NCBI GenBank assembly: GCA_031556725.1 | Contig: JAVBSL010000011.1 | Span: 1-64,000, forward strand | Origin: UBA935 sp031556725 | GTDB lineage: Bacteria; Bacillota; Clostridia; Lachnospirales; Lachnospiraceae | DNA: 64,000 nucleotides | Direction of reading: 5' to 3' | Shown: piece by piece, positions 34,281 to 43,919 of the stretch | Position numbering within the stretch: the first letter of the stretch is position 1 | Layout: each line of letters opens with the position of its first letter | Notes under the pieces: generated by a model | What the model saw: only the letters and a program-made list of their open reading frames with translations | Databases searched by the model: none | What the model was told of the DNA's origin: nothing | Program-made: the position numbers and the translations under genes

Positions 34281-35099
34281 CTATTTTATAATATGTTCAA
34301 TGACATATGCAATCGCATTGTTATCGCAATCTGTACATACCTTGTCCGCATGCCCTTTCACCTCATCCGGCGCATTTCCCATAGCAATTCCTACATCTGC
34401 CTGCTTCAGCATTTCAATGTCATTATAGTAATCACCCACTGCATATATGGTATCCGTTTCCTTCACATACTTCTTAAGCTGTGCAACCATATAGCCTTTG
34501 CTTACCCCCGCCGGCAAAAATTCATAATAATTGATTGCAGAACGAACACGGCTGATCAGCCCAAGCTCTTCCAAATAAGCAGATTTCGCTCCTAGCCATT
34601 TAATATCCGCCTCACTTCCTGAAAAGAGAATCTTTACCCATTCTATATCCATCACATCTTCCAAAGTATCAAAACTAATAGGCTGATGATCTCTTACAAC
34701 AATTGGGTTAACATACTCTTTCCTTGAAATAAGATGACACATATCCTTTGCATAAATCTGTACACCAATCTGCGTCTTCTCATCTACACACTTTTTCAAA
34801 AACGTTCTCATATTTTCCTTTTCAATTCCATATTCTTTCATATAGCATTGCGCCTTAAGATCATATAGTTGACTGCCATTTGCCAATATACAGTATCCAT
34901 TGACGTCCACTCCATCAAGAAAAGCAAGGGCATTACTCAGCATTCGTCCTGTTGCAATGCCAAATCTTCCACCTTCCTCAATGAACTTACGGATTGCCTG
35001 TCTATTTTCATCACCTACCCGGCTTTCTGAATTGAGCAGTGTTCCATCCATATCACTTAACAGTATTTTTCCGTCATATTTTCCCATTGTTGTCCTCAT
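34281..35099 (-). CDS. HAD superfamily (Cof type) phosphatase
   Basis: This 272-aa Cof/IIB phosphatase has motif I LLSDMDGTLLNSES, motif II FGIATGRML, Lys in PAGVSKGYMVAQL and motif IV AVGDYYNDIEMLKQADVGIAMGNA. Such enzymes often dephosphorylate sugar phosphates. The ATG overlaps the stop of the response regulator gene upstream (ATGA), so it belongs to the ABC/two-component operon. A role in removing phosphate from the imported substrate is my inference. Confidence 0.92.
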   Translation of the reverse strand: MRTTMGKYDGKILLSDMDGTLLNSESRVGDENRQAIRKFIEEGGRFGIATGRMLSNALAFLDGVDVNGYCILANGSQLYDLKAQCYMKEYGIEKENMRTFLKKCVDEKTQIGVQIYAKDMCHLISRKEYVNPIVVRDHQPISFDTLEDVMDIEWVKILFSGSEADIKWLGAKSAYLEELGLISRVRSAINYYEFLPAGVSKGYMVAQLKKYVKETDTIYAVGDYYNDIEMLKQADVGIAMGNAPDEVKGHADKVCTDCDNNAIAYVIEHIIK

Positions 35100-35869
35100 G
35101 CGTTCCTTTGTTTTGTAAATCCGGTTGGCGACACTAATGTGTATTTTTTAAACACATTACAAAAATGCTTATAATCACTAAACCCCGTCATATCAGATAT
35201 TTCATATACCTTATGCTGCCCGGCATTTAGTAGCTTCACTGCCTGCTGCACCCTATACTTATTAAGAAAATCGAGAAATGTATGTCCTGTTATATCTTTA
35301 AATTTTCTGCTCAAGTAGCTGGCACTAATCCCCACTTCATCCGCAATTGCTTCAATACTGATTTTTTCCGCAAAGTGATTACGAATCTCCGCAATGGCAC
35401 CTGCCACATACTGATTTTCTGACTGTGCAAGTTCTATATAGTATTCCACATCCAGACTGCTTTCCTTGTTTTCATATGCTAGAAAGGTTTCTCTATCCTT
35501 CATAATTTCGGCATGCAGTTTTGACATTATTAAAGCCAAGTTTTCTTCATCCACTGGTTTTAAAATATAGTCCGACACCTGAAGCGCAATTGCCTTCTGA
35601 GCATATTCAAATTCAGCATAACTGGTTAATATCAGACTTTTAAAACTCATTTCCTGCAGAGCCTTTTGGAGCATGGTTATTCCATCCATCTTGGGCATCT
35701 TAATGTCTGCTATTACCACATCCGGTTGCAAAGCCTGTATCATTTTAAGGCCTTCTTCGCCGTTTGCCGCCTCACCCACAACTACATATCCCATGCTTAC
35801 CCAGTCAATTGTATATGCCATACCTTTTCTGATAATATCCTCGTCCTCTACAATTACAATTTTAAGCAT
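35096..35869 (-). CDS. response regulator, AraC-type output (YesN-like)
   Basis: This 257-aa regulator has a receiver domain with phosphoacceptor Asp in DVVIADIKMPKMDG (near residue 55) and Lys in DYILKPVDEEN, a linker, and a C-terminal AraC helix-turn-helix (EAIADEVGISASYLSRKFKDITGHTFLDFLN). It is paired with the histidine kinase 39 nt upstream and probably regulates the importer operon to which it belongs. Confidence 0.94.
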   Translation of the reverse strand: MLKIVIVEDEDIIRKGMAYTIDWVSMGYVVVGEAANGEEGLKMIQALQPDVVIADIKMPKMDGITMLQKALQEMSFKSLILTSYAEFEYAQKAIALQVSDYILKPVDEENLALIMSKLHAEIMKDRETFLAYENKESSLDVEYYIELAQSENQYVAGAIAEIRNHFAEKISIEAIADEVGISASYLSRKFKDITGHTFLDFLNKYRVQQAVKLLNAGQHKVYEISDMTGFSDYKHFCNVFKKYTLVSPTGFTKQRNA

Positions 35870-35908
35870 CCTACAACCATACCTTTCCCGTCCAACCTTC
35901 GCCAGCAG

Positions 35909-37615
35909 CTACTTAACTTTTTCCTTTTCAGATACAGGAAGCGTAATTGTAAGCTTCGTTCCCTTATCCTTTTCACTCTCGATCACGATTCCACATTTCC
36001 CCTTATACTTCAAATAAATCCGCTTATGTATATTGTATAACCCCAGATGACTGCTATGATTTTGGGACTGTGTCAAGGTATGCCTAAGTTCCTGCAGCAT
36101 CTCTTTCTCTATTCCAATTCCATCATCCTTACAGATGAAAATAAGATTGTCACCATCGCGATACCCTTTGATTTCTACAGACAAAGTCTCCTTATCCCCA
36201 AACCCATACTTAATTGCATTTTCTATCAAGGGTTGAATAAGCAGCTTCGGAATAATCAGGTTCATTACATCTTCTTCTATTTCCACGGTATACTTGAACC
36301 TCTGGTTAAATCGGATCTTTAATATACTCAGGTAATTCTGCGTGTTCTCTATGTCCTGCCATACCGTAACATCCTCATCCGCATTACTAATACTGTAACG
36401 AAGAAGCGAGGACAAGTTTACAATCATTTTGTCAGCCTTCATCACATCAATTTTACACATGACTCTGATGTTTTCCAAGGTATTAAATAGAAAGTGCGGG
36501 TTTATCTGAGATTCCAGTTGCTTTATCTGAGCAAATGCCATATGCTCAATCATTTCCTTATTCTTTTCAATTTGGTCCTTCAAACTATCTATCATCAGGT
36601 TATAGGATTCTCCAATCGACTGAAATTCTTTACTGCTGCAAATAGAAATATAGTTGTCCAGATTGCCCTCTTTTACCTGCTCAAAAGCATCAGAAATAAT
36701 ATCAATATCCTTAGTACTTTCGTCGGATATTCTCATTGCTCCCTTCATCAGGAAAAGGAGAATGATACTAAACATCATTGCCAGTAAAAGTCCTACCCAT
36801 TTAAATGCTGCAAGCTGACTACTCACATCTGATACCGTATACACACACAGTTGATCATCTGCAATCAAAGAGTTTGTTATGTAGAAAGTTTTGCTGTTTC
36901 CATTGATATAGCCTCTTTTGGTCTCATATTCACGGCTCATTCTTTTTAAGTTATCACAAAAATCATAATTATTTGCCAGATAGATCCATCCATAGGTATC
37001 CGTAATAATTGTCTGGGATGATACACTTGTTAACAATACCCGGAATTCGGAACTATCAAGGGCAAAAACTGCATAGCCTACAATTTTATCCCCTTCCTTC
37101 ATAGTCCTTCCTATGTATATGCTGGATGATTGTTCTTCAGCATCCTGTATTACTTTCATGGCTGTACTATCCGGTTCGCCATTCATCTGCCGAAAAACTC
37201 CCCAGTTAGCGATAGAATCTCCCCTCAAATCAGAGGGAAGCTCCTTTGTGCTTGCCAGTACCGGCTTCTGCTCCTTGTCAAATATATAAAGCTTTGCCTT
37301 ATATCCTAAACGGTTGGAAAGAGCGTAAACCTTCTCGAATACATTTACTTGTGTTGCGCTGTCTATTGGTTCTGTTGCCAGATAGCTCTTAGCAGATAGA
37401 GTGAGCAAAGCCTCCTCATAGCTTTCTATCACCATTGCCACTTCATTGCCGATAACCCCATTAGCTCTTTGCGTAATGTCAATAGTTGTATATCCCCACA
37501 AACCAAAGGTAATTAGAACGCCTGCAAAAGCAATGGAAAATGCAGGCGCAACTGCATACCTGAGAAACATTCTATAAATATTGTCTTTGAACGATACCGG
37601 CTTATTCTTCTCCAT
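35909..37615 (-). CDS. sensor histidine kinase (YesM-like)
   Basis: This ~568-aa kinase has a membrane helix near residue 25, an extracellular sensing region of ~230 residues, a second helix (WVGLLLAMMFSIILLFLM), a HAMP-like linker, the His-kinase motif IKQLESQINPHFLFNTLENI with the phosphorylated His, and the ATPase motifs LIENAIKYGFG and ICKDDGIGI. I chose the ATG at 37615 (MEKNKPV), behind GAGGA, over one four codons upstream. It probably senses the importer's substrate. Confidence 0.93.
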   Translation of the reverse strand: MEKNKPVSFKDNIYRMFLRYAVAPAFSIAFAGVLITFGLWGYTTIDITQRANGVIGNEVAMVIESYEEALLTLSAKSYLATEPIDSATQVNVFEKVYALSNRLGYKAKLYIFDKEQKPVLASTKELPSDLRGDSIANWGVFRQMNGEPDSTAMKVIQDAEEQSSSIYIGRTMKEGDKIVGYAVFALDSSEFRVLLTSVSSQTIITDTYGWIYLANNYDFCDNLKRMSREYETKRGYINGNSKTFYITNSLIADDQLCVYTVSDVSSQLAAFKWVGLLLAMMFSIILLFLMKGAMRISDESTKDIDIISDAFEQVKEGNLDNYISICSSKEFQSIGESYNLMIDSLKDQIEKNKEMIEHMAFAQIKQLESQINPHFLFNTLENIRVMCKIDVMKADKMIVNLSSLLRYSISNADEDVTVWQDIENTQNYLSILKIRFNQRFKYTVEIEEDVMNLIIPKLLIQPLIENAIKYGFGDKETLSVEIKGYRDGDNLIFICKDDGIGIEKEMLQELRHTLTQSQNHSSHLGLYNIHKRIYLKYKGKCGIVIESEKDKGTKLTITLPVSEKEKVK

Positions 37616-37674
37616 ATATATCCTCATTACAATTTATTTTTCATTTTATTATATCATAGAAGAAGGTCTTTCGT

Positions 37675-39333
37675 TTACAGACTAACTTCTTTTTTTCCTG
37701 ATACTTTAAAGAAAATAAGAAGTGAAATTACCGTGGTCAATGTCAAAATACTGGAAAGAGCTGCTGCCGTACCATAACTTGCCCGGATAACTTCCGTATA
37801 AATAGATACTGACATGGTCCTGGTTCCTCCTGTATATAGAATGACCGAGGCACTCAATTCATTGATAATGGTAATCCAGCTTAGAATTGCACCAGACATA
37901 ACCCCTGGCATCATCATAACTGCTGTCACTTTGAAAAAAGTCTTAAGTGGTGAATCCCCCAGACTGATTGCCGCTTCCTCCATACTTGGACTTAGCTGAT
38001 ACAGAATAGCCGCACTGGAACGTAACGTATAGGGAAGACGCCTTACCACAAAGGCAAGTATCATAATAAATGCCGTTCCGCTTAATAGCAAAGGCTTTTT
38101 ATTAAACGCTAATAATAATGTAATACCAAGAACAGAACCCGGAATGATATAAGGGAACATGGTCATGGAATCTATAATATTAGTAACCCAGCTTTTTCTC
38201 CGAATTGTTACATAAGCAATCAACATTGAGAAAATAATTACAATTACAATTGCCACTAAACCAAACAAGTAGGTATTTCTGATTGCTGTTCCTAAACTTT
38301 TGAAAATAGATTTGTAACTATCAAGGCTGTACCCCTCCACAAAAATTGCGCCTCTGGTTGCCTTAAATGAAGTATAAATAACCGTAATCTGTGGAATGAT
38401 TGCCAAAAACACTACAAAGTAAATAAACAAATGCATCACCAGATTGGGAAGCCCCTTTATTTTCTTTGCCTGTATGGGGCGCAGTGAGCTCATGGTAAAG
38501 GACTTCTTGTTTACTACATATTTCTGCCCCAAGAACATAACTGCCGTAATAATTACCATGATAACCGCCAATGCTGCTGCAAAATTGGCTTTGCCCCCCA
38601 TTTCACTGATAAACTCATTGTAAATAAGAACCGGCATTACCGTATACCCTTCTCCAATTAGCATGGGCGTTCCGAAATCAGCCAACGCGTTCATAAATAC
38701 AATCAGAGAGCCTGCCAAAATTGTAGGAGCAATCAAAGGGAGGATAATGGTTCCCACTTTCCTTACGGCATTACAGCCCAAGCTCTCCGCCGCTTCACTT
38801 AGGGAAGCATCCACCTTTTTAAGAGCACCCGTGGTATATAAGTAGATATAAGGATACAACTTAAGTGTAAGCACTAACAGAATTCCGCCAAAACCATAGA
38901 TGGATGGTGTTTCAATTCCAAGAACATTGGAAAAGAATTTAGTAACCACACCACTGCGTCCGCCTAATACAATCCATGAATAAGCACCTATGAATGGCGG
39001 AGACAGCATTGAAATGATGACAAGTATGTCAATAAGTCCTTTTCCCCTTACTTTAAATGCCGTTGTCAAATAGGCAAGCGGAGCACCAATCAATACTGCC
39101 AGTACCGTTGTACATGTAGTCACCAGAAAGCTATGCCCCAAGGTGCGGTAATAATACTTTTTAGAAAAGAATTTAGCAAAGTTAGCCAGCGTCAAATCAC
39201 CGGTTGCAGGATCTTTAAATCCACTGAAAAACAGAGAGAAAAGCGGATATACAAGAAACACTGCAAATATCAATACAACAACAATGGTAACTATCGTCCA
39301 AAAATCAAATCGTAATCCTCTCCTTTTACTCAT
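37675..39333 (-). CDS. ABC transporter permease, double (FbpB/AfuB type)
   Basis: This 552-aa permease has two fused halves of six or so helices each, each with an EAA loop (SLSEAAESLGCNAVRKVGTIILPLIAP and SMEEAAISLGDSPLKTFFKVTAVMMMPG). It is like the ferric-iron and sugar-phosphate importers FbpB/AfuB. Its start overlaps the ATPase stop by 8 nt. Confidence 0.93.
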   Translation of the reverse strand: MSKRRGLRFDFWTIVTIVVVLIFAVFLVYPLFSLFFSGFKDPATGDLTLANFAKFFSKKYYYRTLGHSFLVTTCTTVLAVLIGAPLAYLTTAFKVRGKGLIDILVIISMLSPPFIGAYSWIVLGGRSGVVTKFFSNVLGIETPSIYGFGGILLVLTLKLYPYIYLYTTGALKKVDASLSEAAESLGCNAVRKVGTIILPLIAPTILAGSLIVFMNALADFGTPMLIGEGYTVMPVLIYNEFISEMGGKANFAAALAVIMVIITAVMFLGQKYVVNKKSFTMSSLRPIQAKKIKGLPNLVMHLFIYFVVFLAIIPQITVIYTSFKATRGAIFVEGYSLDSYKSIFKSLGTAIRNTYLFGLVAIVIVIIFSMLIAYVTIRRKSWVTNIIDSMTMFPYIIPGSVLGITLLLAFNKKPLLLSGTAFIMILAFVVRRLPYTLRSSAAILYQLSPSMEEAAISLGDSPLKTFFKVTAVMMMPGVMSGAILSWITIINELSASVILYTGGTRTMSVSIYTEVIRASYGTAAALSSILTLTTVISLLIFFKVSGKKEVSL

Positions 39334-40438
39334 ATCGCATCACATCCTTTATCAGACTTTTTTCACCACTCTCCGTAAAGATATTTATTTTCTGCGGATT
39401 AGGTTTCAGTTTCACCTTTTCTCCATGCTGCATGATCTTTTCGGCCTGCCCCACATCCTGGCTAAACTCAATTTCAGACTGCATTAATGTACCTCCGGTA
39501 AAGGCCATTTCATAATTTACATATTTTCCTAAGAATGTCCTGTCCTTTACCAGGACCTCTATCCCCTCATTACCAAGAGTAAATTCTTCCGGTCGTACCG
39601 AGATAATAATTTTTTGCTCATCCCGGCATTCCTCCGCCAGGTTTTCCATCAGTACTTTATATCCATTGGGGAACACGATATATGTTCCGGTTTCCTTTTT
39701 CTCAATGACACCGTGGAAGCTGTTAGAGTGGCCGATAAAGGTAGATACAAAGATATTATAAGGTCTGGTATAAATATTCTCTGGCGCATCAATCTGCTGA
39801 ATGATACCATCCTTCATAACAGCAATTCTATCGGATATCGCTAGTGCCTCCTCCTGATCATGGGTAACATATACCGTGGTAATTCCTACCTGTTTCTGTA
39901 CATCTCTAATTGCAGCTCTCATCTCTACCCGCAGCTTTGCATCCAGGTTAGAAAGAGGCTCATCCATCAGCAGCACGCTGGGATGGATAACAATTGCTCT
40001 TGCCAGTGCTACTCTCTGCTGCTGGCCTCCCGATAATCGTTCCGGAAGCCTATCCTGATAATCTGCAATCTTCACAACATCAAGAATTTCATCTACTTTC
40101 TTTTTCATTTCTAATTTGTTTGTTTTTCGCAGCTTTAATCCATACTCTACATTTTGTCTTACTGTCAGATGGGGAAAAATAGCATAATTTTGAAATACCA
40201 TTCCGATATTTCGCTTATGTGCAGATATCTGGTTGATGACCTTATCATCAAATTTTATTTCTCCCCCTTCAATTGAATTAAATCCTGCAATCATACGCAA
40301 CAATGTTGTCTTTCCACAACCAGACGGGCCAAGTAAGGTAAAGAATTCTCCATTTTTAATCTGTACCGTCATATCTGGAATGATTGTCACATCATCATAT
40401 TTTTTCACAACATTTTCTACATTTATTGCTACGCTCAT
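39326..40438 (-). CDS. ABC transporter ATP-binding protein (FbpC/AfuC/PotA type)
   Basis: This 370-aa ATPase has Walker A LLGPSGCGKTTLLRM, signature RLSGGQQQRVALARA, Walker B LLMDEPLSNLDA, the H-loop VTHDQEEAL and a C-terminal TOBE domain. The ATG at 40438 (MSVAINVENV) has GGGAG five nt upstream; an ORF extension of 22 codons has no such site. It energises the permease encoded next. Confidence 0.94.
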   Translation of the reverse strand: MSVAINVENVVKKYDDVTIIPDMTVQIKNGEFFTLLGPSGCGKTTLLRMIAGFNSIEGGEIKFDDKVINQISAHKRNIGMVFQNYAIFPHLTVRQNVEYGLKLRKTNKLEMKKKVDEILDVVKIADYQDRLPERLSGGQQQRVALARAIVIHPSVLLMDEPLSNLDAKLRVEMRAAIRDVQKQVGITTVYVTHDQEEALAISDRIAVMKDGIIQQIDAPENIYTRPYNIFVSTFIGHSNSFHGVIEKKETGTYIVFPNGYKVLMENLAEECRDEQKIIISVRPEEFTLGNEGIEVLVKDRTFLGKYVNYEMAFTGGTLMQSEIEFSQDVGQAEKIMQHGEKVKLKPNPQKINIFTESGEKSLIKDVMRYE

Positions 40439-40546
40439 CGAAACTCCCATCTGCTGTCTTAAGGCAGCGTACATTTTGTGTACATTCTTTTTATTAGAGC
40501 CCACAACTAAGTTGTGAGCCCTGTTTTCTATATTTAACCTTCTTAT

Positions 40547-41674
40547 TTAAAAGTTTGTAAAAATATCATTGAACTTTGTAAGCCATTCTTCCTTCTTTTC
40601 GACTACTAAATCGGGATCATCATAAATAATATTCATATCTTCCTTAGGTGTTAAGTAACTGGGTGCAGGTACATCCGTTCTTACTGAACGTCTGTTTAAC
40701 TGTTCCACGATAATTGTCTGTGCTTCCTTGCCTGTTACAAAGTCAATAAATCCCTTAGCGTTTTCCATGTTCTTAGCATCTTTGATAATGTATACGCCGT
40801 CCGGTTTAGAGATAACGCCCTCTTTCATGTAAATAACCTCTACAGGCGCACCATCTGCCACATACTTTGCTGCACCTTCTTCAAAGGTAAGTCCTACTAC
40901 ATATTCTCCATCAGCAACGCCTTTATAAACCGCTGAAGAACCACTGAGCAGCTTGCCATCAAGATTCTCACAGAATTTTTCTACATAATCCCATCCCTTA
41001 TCCGGATCACCTTCTCCCATTGCATAAAGCATATTAATTAAATGCTCATAGGAGGATGAGGATTTGGATGGATCACAATGTGCAATCTTTCCCTTTAATT
41101 CCGGTTTCAATAAATCTTCATAGCCGTTTATCTCGATATCACCAATTAAATCGGTGTTTACCATGATTACACTCGGAATATCTGTAAATCTTGTCAAAGA
41201 GCCTTCTACATTCTGCATATCATCCTGAACAAACCCTTCATTTGCAGACTGATAATTTTCAAATAAATCCTTTTGAGGTGTCATTGTTGACAAAGAACCA
41301 CCCCAGAAGATATCTCCCAAGGGATTACCCTGTTCTGATTCTACTCTCTTAAGCAACTCCCCTGTGCCTGCAGCTACAACCTCTACTTTAACTCCGGTCT
41401 GATTCTCAAACTCACTTACCAATGGGTTAATGAACTCAAGTGGATGCGGACAATAAATTACCAAATCTCCGGACAGCTTCGCCGGTTCTGCCGCATCTGC
41501 GGAAGCCTCCCCTGTGGGCGCACTGTTTTCTGCTGGTGCTGCGGCTTCCTCAGTTTTGCTTTCCACGGTTGCCACCGCCGGCGTTCCTGCTTCATTTGAT
41601 GCATTACTTCCACATGCAGTTAACCCCAATGTCATGACCGTTGCCATAAGAATCGATACAATTTTCTTTTTCAT
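40547..41674 (-). CDS. ABC transporter substrate-binding lipoprotein (FbpA/AfuA type)
   Basis: This 375-aa protein has a lipobox LTACGS (Cys about residue 21), an acidic Ala-rich linker and a class of binding domain used for Fe3+ or phosphorylated sugars: GDLVIYCPHPLEFINPLVSEFENQTGVKV, then GNPLGDIFWGGSLS, then KPDGVYIIKDAKN. It is the first gene of a six-gene minus-strand operon. The ligand is not certain. The HAD phosphatase at the operon's end and the AfuA-like family make a sugar phosphate more likely than iron. Confidence 0.9.
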   Translation of the reverse strand: MKKKIVSILMATVMTLGLTACGSNASNEAGTPAVATVESKTEEAAAPAENSAPTGEASADAAEPAKLSGDLVIYCPHPLEFINPLVSEFENQTGVKVEVVAAGTGELLKRVESEQGNPLGDIFWGGSLSTMTPQKDLFENYQSANEGFVQDDMQNVEGSLTRFTDIPSVIMVNTDLIGDIEINGYEDLLKPELKGKIAHCDPSKSSSSYEHLINMLYAMGEGDPDKGWDYVEKFCENLDGKLLSGSSAVYKGVADGEYVVGLTFEEGAAKYVADGAPVEVIYMKEGVISKPDGVYIIKDAKNMENAKGFIDFVTGKEAQTIIVEQLNRRSVRTDVPAPSYLTPKEDMNIIYDDPDLVVEKKEEWLTKFNDIFTNF

Positions 41675-41906
41675 TTCTTATCCTCCTTTTTTTCAGGCAC
41701 TTCATACCTTCTGATGTTATCATAGTGTATCTTCATTTTGTAAAAAACCTAAATTCCAGTATAAATATCCGAAAAAATGAACAGCAGGACATGAGAAACC
41801 ATTAACAGTCCTTTGGTGGGTGACTGAGATAATGTAAAAGTGGCGGAATATAAGGCGATGGTATCGGAATAATATGTCATAAGAGACCCATATAGGGAAT
41901 GAGATT

Positions 41907-42494
41907 ATGTTAAATTATATTTGGGCATTTATGCTGATGATTGGAATTATATTTGGCGCAGTTAATGGAAATATGAAGGAAGTGACGGAAGCGGCTCTGA
42001 ATTCGGCTGGGGAAGCAGTTACACTGTGTATTACTATGATTGGGGTAATGTCTTTGTGGGTAGGGCTGATGGAAATTGCTCAAAAGTCCGGTTTGATTGG
42101 GCGCATGACTAAGGGGCTTTCGCCTTTTATAAATTTCATGTTCCCCAAAATACCCAAGGAGCATAAAGCCAGAGAATACATATCTACCAATATTATTGCC
42201 AACATACTGGGACTGGGTTGGGCCTGTACACCGGCTGGATTGAAAGCCATGGAAGAATTGCAGAAGCTGGAGAAGGAGCGGGCCGGGCAGAATACGGCGG
42301 TGGCCAGTAAGGAAATGTGTACTTTTTTGATTCTGAATATCTCTTCCCTACAGTTGATACCGGTGAATATGATCGTGTACCGGGGGCAGTATGGGAGTGC
42401 CAATCCCACGGCGGTGATTGCACCGGCGATTGTGGCGACGTTGTTTAGTACCATGGTGGCAGTTGTCTTTTGCAAAATAAAAGAGAAAATATAA
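41907..42494 (+). CDS. spmA: spore maturation protein A
   Basis: This 195-aa membrane protein of the nucleoside-recognition (Gate) family has NYIWAFMLMIGIIFGAVNGN, SAGEAVTLCITMIGVMSLWVGLMEIA and ANILGLGWACTPAGLKAMEEL, all typical of SpmA. SpmA and SpmB help dehydrate the spore core. SpmB is normally encoded directly downstream, but the next 170 nt are non-coding and no spmB is in the window. Confidence 0.93.
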   Translation: MLNYIWAFMLMIGIIFGAVNGNMKEVTEAALNSAGEAVTLCITMIGVMSLWVGLMEIAQKSGLIGRMTKGLSPFINFMFPKIPKEHKAREYISTNIIANILGLGWACTPAGLKAMEELQKLEKERAGQNTAVASKEMCTFLILNISSLQLIPVNMIVYRGQYGSANPTAVIAPAIVATLFSTMVAVVFCKIKEKI

Positions 42495-42558
42495 TAGGTT
42501 GTAAAAAATCTTGTATTGCCCGATGCTTTAAGAAGCTAATTCATCAGCGGAGAACTAA

Positions 42559-42587
42559 TTGTATTTTCAATGAATTCAGGATATAAT
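42559..42587 (+). promoter_or_regulatory. sigma-A promoter for the 64-aa protein
   Basis: TTGTAT (42559-42564), a 17-bp spacer and TATAAT (42582-42587) give a 5' untranslated leader of ~75 nt. Confidence 0.65.
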
Positions 42588-42669
42588 ATAGATATTATTG
42601 CAATACTTCATCCGTATCAATTTGCAATTTATGAAGAAGAGTCAGCAGAAATAAGGAGGATATACGATT

Positions 42670-42864
42670 ATGAGTGGACAGATGAGGAAATTTAATTTTG
42701 ATGCTTATAATAAGCAAGTAGAAAATATGCCGGAACCTATTTTGGGAAGTCAATTGCCAAAAGTTAAATTAAATCTGAATGGAATCCGTGAATATGCTAA
42801 AAGTAAAGGTGTGACGATTGCAAGCCTTTCGGAGACAGAGAAAAAAATGTTTATGAAAATATAG
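42670..42864 (+). CDS. small hypothetical protein (64 aa)
   Basis: This 64-aa protein has ATAAGGAGG 11 nt before the ATG, its own promoter and a strong terminator, so it is very likely a real gene. It has an unstructured first half and a C-terminal helix pair (GIREYAKSKGVTIASLSETEKKMF). I do not recognise a named family. It has no signal peptide or Cys. Confidence 0.75.
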   Translation: MSGQMRKFNFDAYNKQVENMPEPILGSQLPKVKLNLNGIREYAKSKGVTIASLSETEKKMFMKI

Positions 42865-42914
42865 ATGGATAAACAATAATTAGAACATAGAAGTGAGGCA
42901 TAAATAGGCAGAAG

Positions 42915-42965
42915 GCCAAACTTTATCCGCAAATATATTTATTTGCGGATAAAGTTTGGCTTTTC
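42915..42965 (+). terminator. strong rho-independent terminator
   Basis: A perfect 21-bp stem with a 4-nt loop (42915-42935 with 42940-42960) is followed by TTTTC. It ends the transcript of the 64-aa protein. The stem is unusually long for a terminator and would also work in the other direction. Confidence 0.85.
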
Positions 42966-43333
42966 ATCTTATTTTGCTTATACTAAAAGGGGATAATTCT
43001 ATATAGCAGGAAGGCAAGGTTATTTAGATGGAAATTAGTAAAGTGAACAATAATTATATTATCTTGTGCTCGCATTCACCACAGTCTTCGCAACCATAGA
43101 CTTCTATTTTCCGGACGTATCCTTCCACTTCCTAATATTATCTTTCCAGAATGTTACATTTTAGTATACCACGAAAATAATAATTCAAGGAAAGAAAACT
43201 TGAGCAAATTAAGAATTCTTAGGGCAATCCAACAGTATGGGGTAGAAGTTTTTCCAAAACCTACCGGGGAATCAAAAGCATTATCCAATTAAGGGATTTA
43301 TTGTTACCCCCTTTGAAATGATGCAAATTATAA
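42966..43333. other. intergenic stretch with possible transposase debris
   Basis: No intact gene is visible. On the minus strand around 43040-43130 a short frame reads KIEVYGCEDCGECEHK, a Cys-pair pattern seen near the end of some IS1182-type transposases. This is too short to be sure. The stretch adjoins a truncated nucleotidyltransferase gene, consistent with a deletion scar. Confidence 0.3.
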
Positions 43334-43912
43334 ATTGAACATTTATGCGTTTTACATAGCAAAATCGTTGATGAATATCCGATGTGGAAAGAACGTATTG
43401 AAGTACGGTACAATTCACTGGGTGGCCTGAGAAATTTCCGTGAGTTTCCATCAAAAATGGGAAATATTTCACCCGGTGAACCCCTTCATACAATTGATGC
43501 TGGAATGGAGTGGCTTGACGATTGGTATCTGATACGAGAATACGGTGTAACGCTATATGGCACCGATAAGGCGGAAGTAATACCGTATATAGATAAAGAC
43601 GAGTTCATTCAGACAATTTGCAATTATGCACGTGGTTTCCGCGAACAAGTCAAGGGAAGCGAGAATTGCCAGGTAAGCCAGGCTTATACGATACTTACAA
43701 TGTGCCGTGCACTTTATACCTTAAAAACAGACGAACAGGCCTCCAAGCCTGTGGCCGCGAAGTGGGCAATGGATTTTTTGCCGGAGTACCGCCAACTTAT
43801 TGAGAATGCAATTATATGGCGGCGAGAACGTCAGTCTCACCGCCACAACCCAACCCAAACTTATACATTAACCAAAAAATTTGTTGATGATATTATCGAC
43901 CGATTTTTTTAG
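43334..43912 (+). pseudogene. aminoglycoside nucleotidyltransferase-like (DUF4111) protein, 5'-truncated
   Basis: The open frame from 43334 encodes the second part of an ANT/AadA-like protein: EYPMWKERIEVRYNSL, then SPGEPLHTIDAG, WLDDWYLIREYGVTLYGTD and the DUF4111 helical domain (SQAYTILTMCRALYTLKT, then AAKWAMDFLPEYRQLIENAIIWR). The N-terminal nucleotidyltransferase motif (G-S-x-A plus D-x-D) that family members carry in their first ~70 residues is missing, and a stop codon lies just upstream. The internal ATG at 43382 has no good ribosome binding site. It should not transfer nucleotides in this form. Confidence 0.7.
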
Positions 43913-43919
43913 GAGTAGA

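Noticed and set aside
37814..39315. Plus-strand ORFs opposite the ABC permease
   Set aside because: They are antisense shadows of an intact, clearly recognisable permease gene.
43040..43130. IS1182-type transposase
   Set aside because: Only about 16 residues with Cys pairs can be read and no catalytic part or terminal repeats are present, so it is listed only as possible debris.
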